33,688 nt of DNA, from contig JAPPDJ010000050.1 of NCBI GenBank assembly GCA_028824555.1, forward strand, positions 1-33,688, read 5' to 3'. The notes beneath the pieces are model-generated. The model was not told the DNA's origin. It saw nothing but the letters and a program-made list of their open reading frames with translations, and did not search any database. The position numbers and the translations under genes were made by a program. Position 1 is the stretch's first letter. Every line of letters starts with the position of its first letter. Below, piece by piece: positions 1 through 6,427 of this stretch. Source of the stretch: Gammaproteobacteria bacterium. Lineage in GTDB: Bacteria > Pseudomonadota > Gammaproteobacteria > Pseudomonadales > Azotimanducaceae.

Positions 1-46
1 GGAGTCGAGAAATCGTCCTCGATTTCTCGGAGGGGGGGCCGCCGAC
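1..46 (+). repeat. Hairpin repeat R4, copy 1 (contig end)
   Basis: The stretch starts with GGAGTCGAGAAATCG and folds back through CGATTTCTC around a CCTC-type loop. It is followed by a G-run and CCGCCGAC. The reverse complement of this whole block recurs at 33501-33548 with changes in the stem that keep most pairs (GAGAAATCG versus GAGAAAAGCG and its partner). A third, truncated copy in the same orientation begins at 33664. The contig therefore appears to start inside a dispersed repeat. Confidence 0.75.
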
Positions 47-261
47 CCAAAGCCGACCCCTCCCCCAAACCCAGAACAAAGCCCCTCCCGTGTCACTTGA
101 TCGCCAAGCACGTACACCGAACAATGCCAAGGTCACGATGGTCCCCTTTGGGCGGGAGGGCGTCTCGCCCTCTGAAGCGTGGGTGGTGTCTCACTTTGGC
201 CCTTCCGGCAGTAGGGATGGGCGCTGGAAACCGGCCATCGTCTTCGACTGGCTGCGGGCCC

Positions 262-384
262 CACTTTGGAGGGAGGGCGTCCCGCCCTCCATCGCGCCGC
301 AAGGCGCGCAGAACACTCGCCGCACCCGCAAGATGCGCGCCCTTGCGGGCGCGGTGGAGGGCGGGACGCCCTCCCTCCAGAGTG
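262..384. repeat. Long inverted repeat R1, copy 1
   Basis: The arms at 262-298 and 348-384 are reverse complements over 37 bases with two differences. Each contains the palindromic core GGAGGGCGTCCCGCCCTCC. The inner part (299-347) again pairs with itself (AAGGCGCGCA against TGCGCGCCCTT). The same element lies in the opposite orientation at 19443-19558. A degenerate half copy of the core (GGGAGGGCGTCTCGCCCTCT) sits at about 152-172. No gene is seen in 1-569: it holds repeats and the leader of the next gene. Confidence 0.85.
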
Positions 385-507
385 CGACGCGCCACGCGCT
401 GTGCAAGTCAAACTGAGACACCAACCGAAGCGTGCGAAAGGCGTGCATTCTAGGGAAGGTGCGCGTCGAATTCAGCGGCGGACCTGCCCCCTGGTGGAGG
501 TGGCTCC

Positions 508-536
508 CTGCCGTGGGCGCGTGAAATGTCGATAAT
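508..536 (+). promoter_or_regulatory. Possible promoter for the RDD gene
   Basis: A GATAAT -10-like box at 531-536 lies 34 bases before the TTG start at 570, with CTGCCG at 508-513 as a weak -35 at 17-bp spacing. The -10 is good and the -35 poor, so this is a tentative call. Confidence 0.35.
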
Positions 537-569
537 GGCAGCACTGTTTGCGATTGCCAGGGAGCCGAC

Positions 570-1112
570 TTGTCTGAACCTTCCGAACCGACGGGCACGT
601 CGGGTGGCGACGAAGCCGAGCGGCGCAGCCTGCCGGAACCGGGGCGTGTGTTGGCGAGCCGTGGCCTTCGCCTAGGCGCGTTCCTTCTCGATCAGCTCAT
701 CGTTGGCTTCACCGCTGCCTTGCTCGTGTTCGTGCTCGGCATGGACGAGGAGCTGATGCGCGTGGTGGGCGGTGAGGAGCTTCCGTCCGGGTCGCTCTTG
801 GTGCGGATATTCATCGTCCAGGTCAGCGTGCATCTGGCCCTCAATGGCTACCTGCTCGGCTCGCGCGGCCAAACCATCGGCAAGATGCTCGTGGGCATTC
901 GCATCGTCGATGCCAGCAATGGCACGCTGCTGCCGCTGCCGAAGCTCTACGGCGTGCGCGAGTTCCTGCCGCGGGCGGTGTTCGCGCTTCCGACCGTTGG
1001 CCCCCTGATGATGTTGGCAGACGCGCTGTTCATCTTTGGCGACGCTCGCCGCTGCGTACACGACTACCTCTGCGGCACCGTGGTGGAAGAGGCACCCCGG
1101 CGGGAGCGCTGA
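570..1112 (+). CDS. RDD family integral membrane protein
   Basis: 180-residue membrane protein of the RDD family (Pfam RDD type), whose members are small inner-membrane proteins, some linked to ion exchange; the substrate here is unknown. Family marks are visible: R34, A37 and D41 at the entry of the first hydrophobic segment (about 35-60), a second hydrophobic stretch around 90-110, the GQTIGKMLVGIRIVD block near 112-127 that follows it in this family, and the late HDYLCGTVVV-like motif with H164-D165. Residues 1-28 are hydrophilic. The TTG start at 570 is preceded by CAGGGAG at 559-565 with a 4-5 base gap, and no in-frame ATG lies closer to the family N-terminus. It is the only gene between the left repeat block and the convergent fusion gene, so context says little. 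Confidence 0.8.
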   Translation: MSEPSEPTGTSGGDEAERRSLPEPGRVLASRGLRLGAFLLDQLIVGFTAALLVFVLGMDEELMRVVGGEELPSGSLLVRIFIVQVSVHLALNGYLLGSRGQTIGKMLVGIRIVDASNGTLLPLPKLYGVREFLPRAVFALPTVGPLMMLADALFIFGDARRCVHDYLCGTVVEEAPRRER

Positions 1113-1183
1113 TCGGGAGCGCGGGGCTACGAGGTCGGCCGCGAACCTACTTCCGCCCAGGGTTCTCGGAGAGGGGCATGTCC

Positions 1184-3235
1184 TCAAGCCTTGCCGTAGA
1201 GCCACTCCATTTGCTGCGCATCGAGAGCGATGTCGAGCGCCTTGAGCGAGCTGCGCGTTTCCGAGAGTTGCCGCGGCCCCACCAGCGGGAAGCAGGGGAA
1301 TGGTTGGTTCAACACCCATGCGAGTGCCACGACGATGGGCTCGACGCCTCGCTCCTTGGCGAGTGCCACCGCACGTTCGCGCCTTGCGAAATTGTCCTCG
1401 GCGAACCAGCAACGGCGCATTTCCGCATCCGAAGGCTGGTTGCCGGTCAGCACCGCCGCCGCCGGCGCCTCTGCCTGCACCGCGTCGAATCGCGGCGTGA
1501 AGAACCCCCGCGCCTGGCTCGACCACGGGAAGAGCGCCATTTGCTCTGCCGCGAGCCATGCCCGGAATGAAGGCGTGGAAGCCGCAATGCAGCCAGGCCA
1601 TACCGGGTCCACCATCCGCGCGAGGCTGAAGTTGTTCGACACCGCGACGAAGGGCTTGAGGCCGCTGCGCTCGGCATAGGCATTCGCCTCCTGCACCCGC
1701 GCAAGCGACCAGTTCGATGCGCCAAACGCCGTGATGCGGCCGGCGTCGCACTCCCGGTTCAGCACATCCATCCACTCCGACACGTCCACGTCCGTGTTGT
1801 CGCGGTGCAGGAAGTAGAGGTCCACATGGTCGGTCGCCAGCCGCTCCAGCGACACGTCGAGCTGCGGTGCCACTCGACCCGGAAAGTTGGCGGGCGTGTG
1901 CGCGCCCTTGCCGATCACCACCACCTCGTCGCGCACGCCACGGTTCGCCATCCACGCGCCGAGCAGCGACTCCATCCTGCCGCCGCCGTAGATGTGTGCC
2001 GTGTCAAAGGTGTTGCCGCCCTGCTCGAAGAAGTGATCGAACATCACCGACGCATGGGCGATGTCCGGCTGGTTGTCGCAGCCCATCACAAGACGCGAGA
2101 TGGGCTTGTCGATGCCACGCACGGCGCCGTGCTGCATGGACCGCGTTTCCCCACGCGTCACCCGTAGCGGGCGGCCATGCACCGGCACGGTCTGCCGTTC
2201 GGGGCGTTCCTGATCGAACACGAGACCGATGCTGCGCCGCCACGCATCGAGGGTGCGGGCATTGCCGAGGCTGTCCGCCCAACTCATGCACGGCGACTCC
2301 GTGCCGCCGCTTGCGAGCGCTTCGGAAACCGCTTCTACCTCATGCACATAGAGCGGCGCCGAGTTGCCCGACACCGTTTCGCTTTGGCCGTCGCCACGCA
2401 CAAGTTCGAAACTCCAATCGCCGTTCTCGTCCGCACAGCGCCACGGCTCGGCAATGTGGATGGCGCCTTGGGAACCGGACACCACCACCCGGTTCTGCAA
2501 CCCCACCGTGACCGCCGTCGCCACTTGCGCGACGATGCCGGAGGGAAACCGCAACACCGCCGCGGCGCAGGCGTCGACGCCCGTTTCGGCAAACGTGGCG
2601 CTGCCTTGCACATCCACCGGCTCTTCCTCGCCCGGCGGCACCCCGGCCGCCGCTGCGGCGATCAAGCGACTCATCGACACTGGGTAGCAGCCGACATCCA
2701 TGATGCCGCCGCCGCCGAGTTCGTTGGCGTACAGGCGGCTTTGGGGCCGATACGGCGCGTTGAAGCCGAAGCTCGCCTCGATGTGCCGCACTTCGCCGAT
2801 GGCGCCGCCTTGGACGAGCTCGACGATGCGGCCCGTCATCGGATGGGCGCGGTACATGAACGCCTCCATGAGGAAGCCACCGCTCGGATCTGCCGCGTCC
2901 ACCATCGCCATCACCTGCGGATAGTTGAGGCCCATGGGCTTTTCGCAGAGCACCGCCTTGCCGGCTTCGAGCGCCTTGATGGTCCATTCCGCGTGTTGCG
3001 GGTGCGGGGGCGCGATGTAGATGGCATCGACATCGGCGTCGTCGAGCAGTTCTTGGTAGCTGCCGTGGGGCTTCGCGCCTTGCCATCTGTCGACGAATGC
3101 TTGCGCGGATTCCTTGGTGCGACTGCCAACGGCAGTGAGCGTGGCGGTGGCCGATGCCTCCACTGCACCGGCGAATGTGTGCGCGATTCGGCCCGTGGCC
3201 AGGATGCCCCAGCGAGTTTTCATTCCAGATTCCAT
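1184..3235 (-). CDS. Gfo/Idh/MocA oxidoreductase - aldo/keto reductase fusion
   Basis: One uninterrupted 683-residue frame carries two NAD(P)-dependent oxidoreductases. Residues about 5-345 are a Gfo/Idh/MocA dehydrogenase: a glycine-rich nucleotide loop at the N-terminus (WGILATGRIA), the EKP signature at E98-K99-P100 and a C-terminal substrate-binding domain. Residues about 372-683 are an aldo/keto reductase with the full catalytic tetrad: D411 and Y416 (FDTAHIYG), K443 and H477 (FLHRD). Both halves look intact, so this is likely a bifunctional enzyme acting on sugars or polyols, perhaps passing a keto intermediate between sites; that role is inference. Two starts are possible, ATG at 3235 (GGGGG five bases upstream) or ATG at 3223, where the family usually begins. 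It is transcribed away from the phytase gene. Confidence 0.9.
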   Translation of the reverse strand: MESGMKTRWGILATGRIAHTFAGAVEASATATLTAVGSRTKESAQAFVDRWQGAKPHGSYQELLDDADVDAIYIAPPHPQHAEWTIKALEAGKAVLCEKPMGLNYPQVMAMVDAADPSGGFLMEAFMYRAHPMTGRIVELVQGGAIGEVRHIEASFGFNAPYRPQSRLYANELGGGGIMDVGCYPVSMSRLIAAAAAGVPPGEEEPVDVQGSATFAETGVDACAAAVLRFPSGIVAQVATAVTVGLQNRVVVSGSQGAIHIAEPWRCADENGDWSFELVRGDGQSETVSGNSAPLYVHEVEAVSEALASGGTESPCMSWADSLGNARTLDAWRRSIGLVFDQERPERQTVPVHGRPLRVTRGETRSMQHGAVRGIDKPISRLVMGCDNQPDIAHASVMFDHFFEQGGNTFDTAHIYGGGRMESLLGAWMANRGVRDEVVVIGKGAHTPANFPGRVAPQLDVSLERLATDHVDLYFLHRDNTDVDVSEWMDVLNRECDAGRITAFGASNWSLARVQEANAYAERSGLKPFVAVSNNFSLARMVDPVWPGCIAASTPSFRAWLAAEQMALFPWSSQARGFFTPRFDAVQAEAPAAAVLTGNQPSDAEMRRCWFAEDNFARRERAVALAKERGVEPIVVALAWVLNQPFPCFPLVGPRQLSETRSSLKALDIALDAQQMEWLYGKA

Positions 3236-3300
3236 CTTTTCCCCCGGTGGGGGTGGATTATGGTGCAGGAAGTGCAGGCGTTGCTTGGAGGACGGTGCGT

Positions 3301-4434
3301 ATGGATGGGAGAGGATTGGTGCGGCCCTGGCTCGCAGTCGTCACCTTGCTTGCGACGATGCTGGGCGGGTGCGATGCGGTGAACGATGTATTCGTGTGCT
3401 CGGTGGAGGCGGCGTTTCGGGCCGGGACTTCCTCCGCGCCGCCGCCAGCGGATGCCGTCACCGTTCCTGCTCATGTGGAAACGGAGCCGGTGGCGGACCC
3501 GTGCGATGCGGCGGACGATCCCGCCGTGTGGGTGAATCCCGACGCGCCCGCCGCCAGCCTGATCGTGGCCACCAACAAACGGCGGGGCTTGGCGGTGTAT
3601 GGCTTGGATGGTGGCCTCCTGGCGCAATTCGATGTCGGGCAGACGAACAACGTGGACTTGCGTTCGATGCCGCTTTCACCCGGACAGGCGGAGGAGGCGG
3701 TGGCGCTGGTGGCGGCGAGCAACCGCAGCAGCGACACGGTGGACATCCTTCACCTCTTCGCTAATGGTCGCCTCGTCCCGCAGCGGGCAATCCCGGCCGG
3801 CTTTGACGGCGAGTCGCCCTATGGCCTTTGCCTGTACCAAGGCCCGGCGAGTCTCTACGCCATCGCCACCTACAAGGACGGCGCCGTACGCCAATGGCGA
3901 CTCGCAGCGAGTGCTGACAGCCTCGTCCGCACCCTCCGGGTTTCCTCGCAAGTGGAAGGTTGCGTCGCTGACGACCCAGCGGGCGCGCTCTTCGTCGGCG
4001 AAGAGGACGCCGGCATCTGGCGCTTCGACGCCGAGCCGGACGGCACTACCGCCCCCATCCTCGTGGGCGCGATGCGCGAAGCCGGCGGCCACCTCGTCGC
4101 CGATGTAGAGGGCCTCGCCATCCACGCATCAAGCGGCTCCGCCGAATCCGGCTATCTGGTCGCCTCAAGCCAAGGCAACAGCTCCTTCATCCTTTACGAC
4201 CGCTCCCCGCCCCACAGCTACCGTGGCTCCTTCCGCATCGGCGCCGGCGGCGTCGACGAGGTGACCGACACCGACGGCATCGCCATCGCCTCCACTTCCC
4301 TGGGCGCCAGGTTCCCAACCGGCCTGCTGGTAGCCCAAGACGGCGACAACCAAGGCCCGGCCGGCGAATCCCAACACCAGAACTTCAAACTAATCCCTTG
4401 GCACAAAGTGACATCAACGGTGGGCGCGCACTAG
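3301..4434 (+). CDS. Beta-propeller phytase, lipoprotein
   Basis: A 377-residue 3-phytase of the beta-propeller type (Pfam Phytase, PF02333), calcium-dependent enzymes that release phosphate from inositol hexakisphosphate. It starts with a lipoprotein signal: basic N-terminus, hydrophobic core and lipobox LGGC with C24 as the lipid-bearing residue, so it probably sits on the periplasmic or outer face of the envelope. Family blocks are visible in order: ADDPAVWVNP, NNVDLR, GEEDAGIWRFD, DVEGLAIH, YLVASSQG, TDGIAIAS and GLLVAQDGDN. The ATG at 3301 is chosen because GGAGGA (3287-3292) precedes it by eight bases and the signal peptide begins there; the open frame extends upstream but without such support. 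It is divergent from the fusion oxidoreductase, and the 65-base gap must hold both promoters. Its stop is followed directly by repeat R1b. Confidence 0.93.
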   Translation: MDGRGLVRPWLAVVTLLATMLGGCDAVNDVFVCSVEAAFRAGTSSAPPPADAVTVPAHVETEPVADPCDAADDPAVWVNPDAPAASLIVATNKRRGLAVYGLDGGLLAQFDVGQTNNVDLRSMPLSPGQAEEAVALVAASNRSSDTVDILHLFANGRLVPQRAIPAGFDGESPYGLCLYQGPASLYAIATYKDGAVRQWRLAASADSLVRTLRVSSQVEGCVADDPAGALFVGEEDAGIWRFDAEPDGTTAPILVGAMREAGGHLVADVEGLAIHASSGSAESGYLVASSQGNSSFILYDRSPPHSYRGSFRIGAGGVDEVTDTDGIAIASTSLGARFPTGLLVAQDGDNQGPAGESQHQNFKLIPWHKVTSTVGAH

Positions 4435-4451
4435 CGCCGGTAAACACCGAA

Positions 4452-4589
4452 GCAGCCCCTGCCCCGCGAGGGCCCTTCTGGACGGAGGGCGTCCCGCCCT
4501 CCAAGCGTGCCGAAGGCGCGCACGCAGCGGAGCCGGCCAAAGCCACCGCAACCCGCGCTCCAGACAACGCCAACAAAGCGCCAGCCTCG
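4452..4589 (+). repeat. Dispersed repeat R1b, left copy flanking the operon
   Basis: About 138 bases that recur as the reverse complement at 10171-10309. Shared blocks include CAGCCCCTG, the palindrome GGAGGGCGTCCCGCCCTCC, AGCGTGCCGAAGGCGCGCAC, GCAGCGGAGC and ACAACGCCAACAAAGCGCC. The gap 4435-4686 contains this copy and the ribosome-binding site of the next gene; no separate gene is seen. Confidence 0.85.
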
Positions 4590-4686
4590 GACAACGCCAC
4601 CGACAAGCCAGCCTCTGCTTCACTTGCCCAAAGGCGGCCATCGTCGCACACTGCGGCACTTGCTCAAGGAACCTAAGGGGAGTCGC

Positions 4687-5736
4687 GTGGGGAGCACGGA
4701 CGCGGCGCAGTTGGTGTCAGCGCCGGACGATGCGTTGGCGGCCATCGACGCGTGTTTCGACAATGGCTGGACCGATGGCTTGCCGGTGGTGCCGCCGGAG
4801 CGGTCGCGGGTGGAAGCGATGCTGGCGATGGAGGGGCGACCGCCGGAGACGGTGATTGCGGCGCACCCGACCACGGGACTCGAGTGCTCGATCCTTGGCG
4901 CGGCCGCGAATGCGGTGATGGCGGGGTGTTTGCCGGAGTATTTCCCCGTCGTGGTCGCGGCGCTCGAAGCCGCCAGCGAAACGCCCTACAACTACCACGG
5001 CTCCGCGGCCAGCACCGGCGGTTCCTGCCAGATGCTGATCGTCAGCGGGCCCGTGGTGCAGGACATCGGCATGAACGCCGCCGGCAACGTCTTCGGCCCC
5101 GGCAACCGCGCCAACGCCACCATCGGTCGGGCCATGCGGCTGGTGCTCCTGAACGTCTTTCGCATGACGCCGGGCATCGCCGACCAATCCACCCAAGGCC
5201 ACCCCGGCAAACACACGATGTGCATCGCCGAACGGTCCGAGCGCAACCCGTGGATGCCGCTGCACGAGGAATTCGGCTACGGCCCGGACATCTCCAGCGT
5301 CACGGTCTATGCCGGCGCTGGCTTCTGCAACGTCGAGAACCACGGCGGCAACACGCCGGAATCCATCCTCGACTCGGTGGCAGACTCGATGGCCAATCTT
5401 GGCTGCATCACCGCCGGCGAGTCCGTGGTAGTGCTGTCACCGGAACACGCCGAGATCGTCGCAAGCACCGGCTGGAGCAAGGCGGATGCGCGCGAATACC
5501 TCTTCGAGCAGGCGCGCCAGCCGGTGGCCGAAATGCAGCGGGTGATGAAGTTCGTGCCACGAGAGTACGAGCACCAGGGGCGGGAAGACATGCACCGCGG
5601 CTACAGCGCGGACGACATCCTGATCACGGTTGCCGGCGGCGACGCCGGCGGCCACTCGGCCTTCATCCCTTCCTGGAGCCGAGGCCGCGGCTCGCTGATG
5701 CAGACCAAGCCCATTGGCGTCTGCATCGACTGTTAG
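4687..5736 (+). CDS. Conserved protein paired with UGSC selenoprotein, C-terminal CXXC
   Basis: A 349-residue protein of unrecognised function. Its frame is open 180 bases further upstream, but that part is translated repeat R1b; the GTG at 4687 has AAGGGGAG (4675-4682) just before it, and typical protein sequence begins there. It looks soluble, with no signal peptide. Notable segments are DNGWTDGLPVVPP near residue 30, a Gly/Ala/Asn-rich core (ASTGGSCQ, NVFGPGNRANATIGRAMR) and many cysteines. The chain ends in GVCIDC, a CXXC at residues 346-349, as seen for redox tails in other families. It is the first gene of a five-gene operon and lies 70 bases ahead of the selenoprotein. From memory such proteins accompany UGSC proteins, so I infer a shared thiol/selenol-redox process; no reaction can be named. 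Confidence 0.75.
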   Translation: MGSTDAAQLVSAPDDALAAIDACFDNGWTDGLPVVPPERSRVEAMLAMEGRPPETVIAAHPTTGLECSILGAAANAVMAGCLPEYFPVVVAALEAASETPYNYHGSAASTGGSCQMLIVSGPVVQDIGMNAAGNVFGPGNRANATIGRAMRLVLLNVFRMTPGIADQSTQGHPGKHTMCIAERSERNPWMPLHEEFGYGPDISSVTVYAGAGFCNVENHGGNTPESILDSVADSMANLGCITAGESVVVLSPEHAEIVASTGWSKADAREYLFEQARQPVAEMQRVMKFVPREYEHQGREDMHRGYSADDILITVAGGDAGGHSAFIPSWSRGRGSLMQTKPIGVCIDC

Positions 5737-5806
5737 TAGGGGAGTCCGCGGGCGAATCGGCTCGCGGCCGACCCGCAACCGATCTTGTAAACGAGAGGAG
5801 AAGACG

Positions 5807-6427
5807 ATGATCCAGATGGTGGACCCCGCCGGCACCGGCGGCGGCCAGAAACGCAGCATGGCGCCGAGGCTCGCGGAGCTCTCCCGCCTGAAAGTCGGAC
5901 TCTTGTCGAACGGCAAGGCCAATGCCGACGCGCTCTTGCACGAGACCGCCGCGCACTTCGAGCAGGGCCTCGGCTGTTCGGTGACGCAGTTGCTCGACAA
6001 GCTGAACGCCAGTCGCCCGGCACCGCCGGACTTCCTTGCCGAACTCGCCGCCGAGTCGGATTTCCTCATCACGGCGGTGGGGGATTGAGGGAGTTGCTCA
6101 ACGTGCAGTGTGCATGACGGCATCTCCTTCGAACAGCTCGGCAAACCGGCGCTGGTGATCTGCACCCATCCGTTCGAACTCACCGGGCGCAACATCGCCC
6201 GCACCCTCGGCGTGCCGGACTATCCGTTCGCCATGGTGGACCACCCCATCGGCAGCCGCACGCCGCCCGAAATCCGCGTTCGCGCGGCCGACGCCTTCGC
6301 CCAAGGGCAGCGAATCCTCACCGGCGGAGCCTTCAGCCCAGGGGAGCGCGAGGGGCCGCCCCTCGCTAGAGGAGCCTTCAGCCCAGGGGAGCGCGAGGGG
6401 CCGCCCCTCGCTAGAGGAGCGCCGTGA
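5807..6427 (+). CDS. UGSC family selenoprotein (in-frame UGA = Sec94)
   Basis: A standard reading stops at the TGA at 6086-6088, but the same frame continues without interruption to a stop at 6425-6427. Across the TGA the sequence reads AVGD-U-GSCSTCSVHDGI, the signature of the UGSC (seleno)protein family, where the residue is selenocysteine or cysteine. With Sec the product is 206 residues, U94 being the first residue of a UXXC redox-type motif (U94-G-S-C97) followed by C100. Start: ATG 5807 with AGGAG six bases upstream. Residues about 174-204 are two copies of a 15-residue repeat (GAFSPGEREGPPLAR) encoded by repeat R3, an addition not expected in the family. The function is unknown; a redox role is inferred from UXXC. 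Selenoprotein synthesis needs SelA/B/C/D, which must be encoded elsewhere. Its stop overlaps the hydrolase start (GTGA). Confidence 0.9.
6089..6116 (+). promoter_or_regulatory. Candidate bacterial SECIS hairpin
   Basis: Directly after the Sec codon, CGTGCA (6102-6107) and TGCATG (6111-6116) can pair as a six-base-pair stem with one G-T wobble around the loop GTG (6108-6110). The loop begins 19 bases after the UGA and starts with G, matching the general description of bacterial SECIS elements (a small apical loop with G in its first positions, about 16-37 bases after UGA). The stem is short, so confidence is moderate. Confidence 0.55.
6326..6419 (+). repeat. Repeat R3 short form, two 45-bp units
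   Basis: Two identical 45-bp units at 6326-6370 and 6371-6415 plus the start of a third. Each holds the hairpin GCGAGGGG / CCCCTCGC with a CCG loop. They encode the C-terminus of the selenoprotein in frame. Their junction sequence CTAGAGGAG also supplies the Shine-Dalgarno site (AGAGGAG, 6413-6419) of the hydrolase start at 6424. Confidence 0.9.

Noticed and set aside
441-460. Minus-strand TAGAAT followed by GCACGCC, a promoter-like match
   Set aside because: No gene lies downstream on that strand inside the window, and no -35 is convincing.
672-1955. Long minus-strand frame overlapping the RDD gene and the aldo/keto reductase domain
   Set aside because: Composition is typical antisense of GC-rich coding sequence and no family is recognisable; both overlapped genes have clear motifs.
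4507-4686. N-terminal extension of the UGSC partner gene
   Set aside because: It is translated repeat R1b; the GTG at 4687 has a good ribosome-binding site and starts ordinary protein sequence.
5714-6088. A gene ending at the TGA at 6086-6088, with a separate small gene starting at 6110
   Set aside because: Both parts are in one frame, the second has no ribosome-binding site, and the UGSC signature spans the TGA, so one selenoprotein is the better reading.
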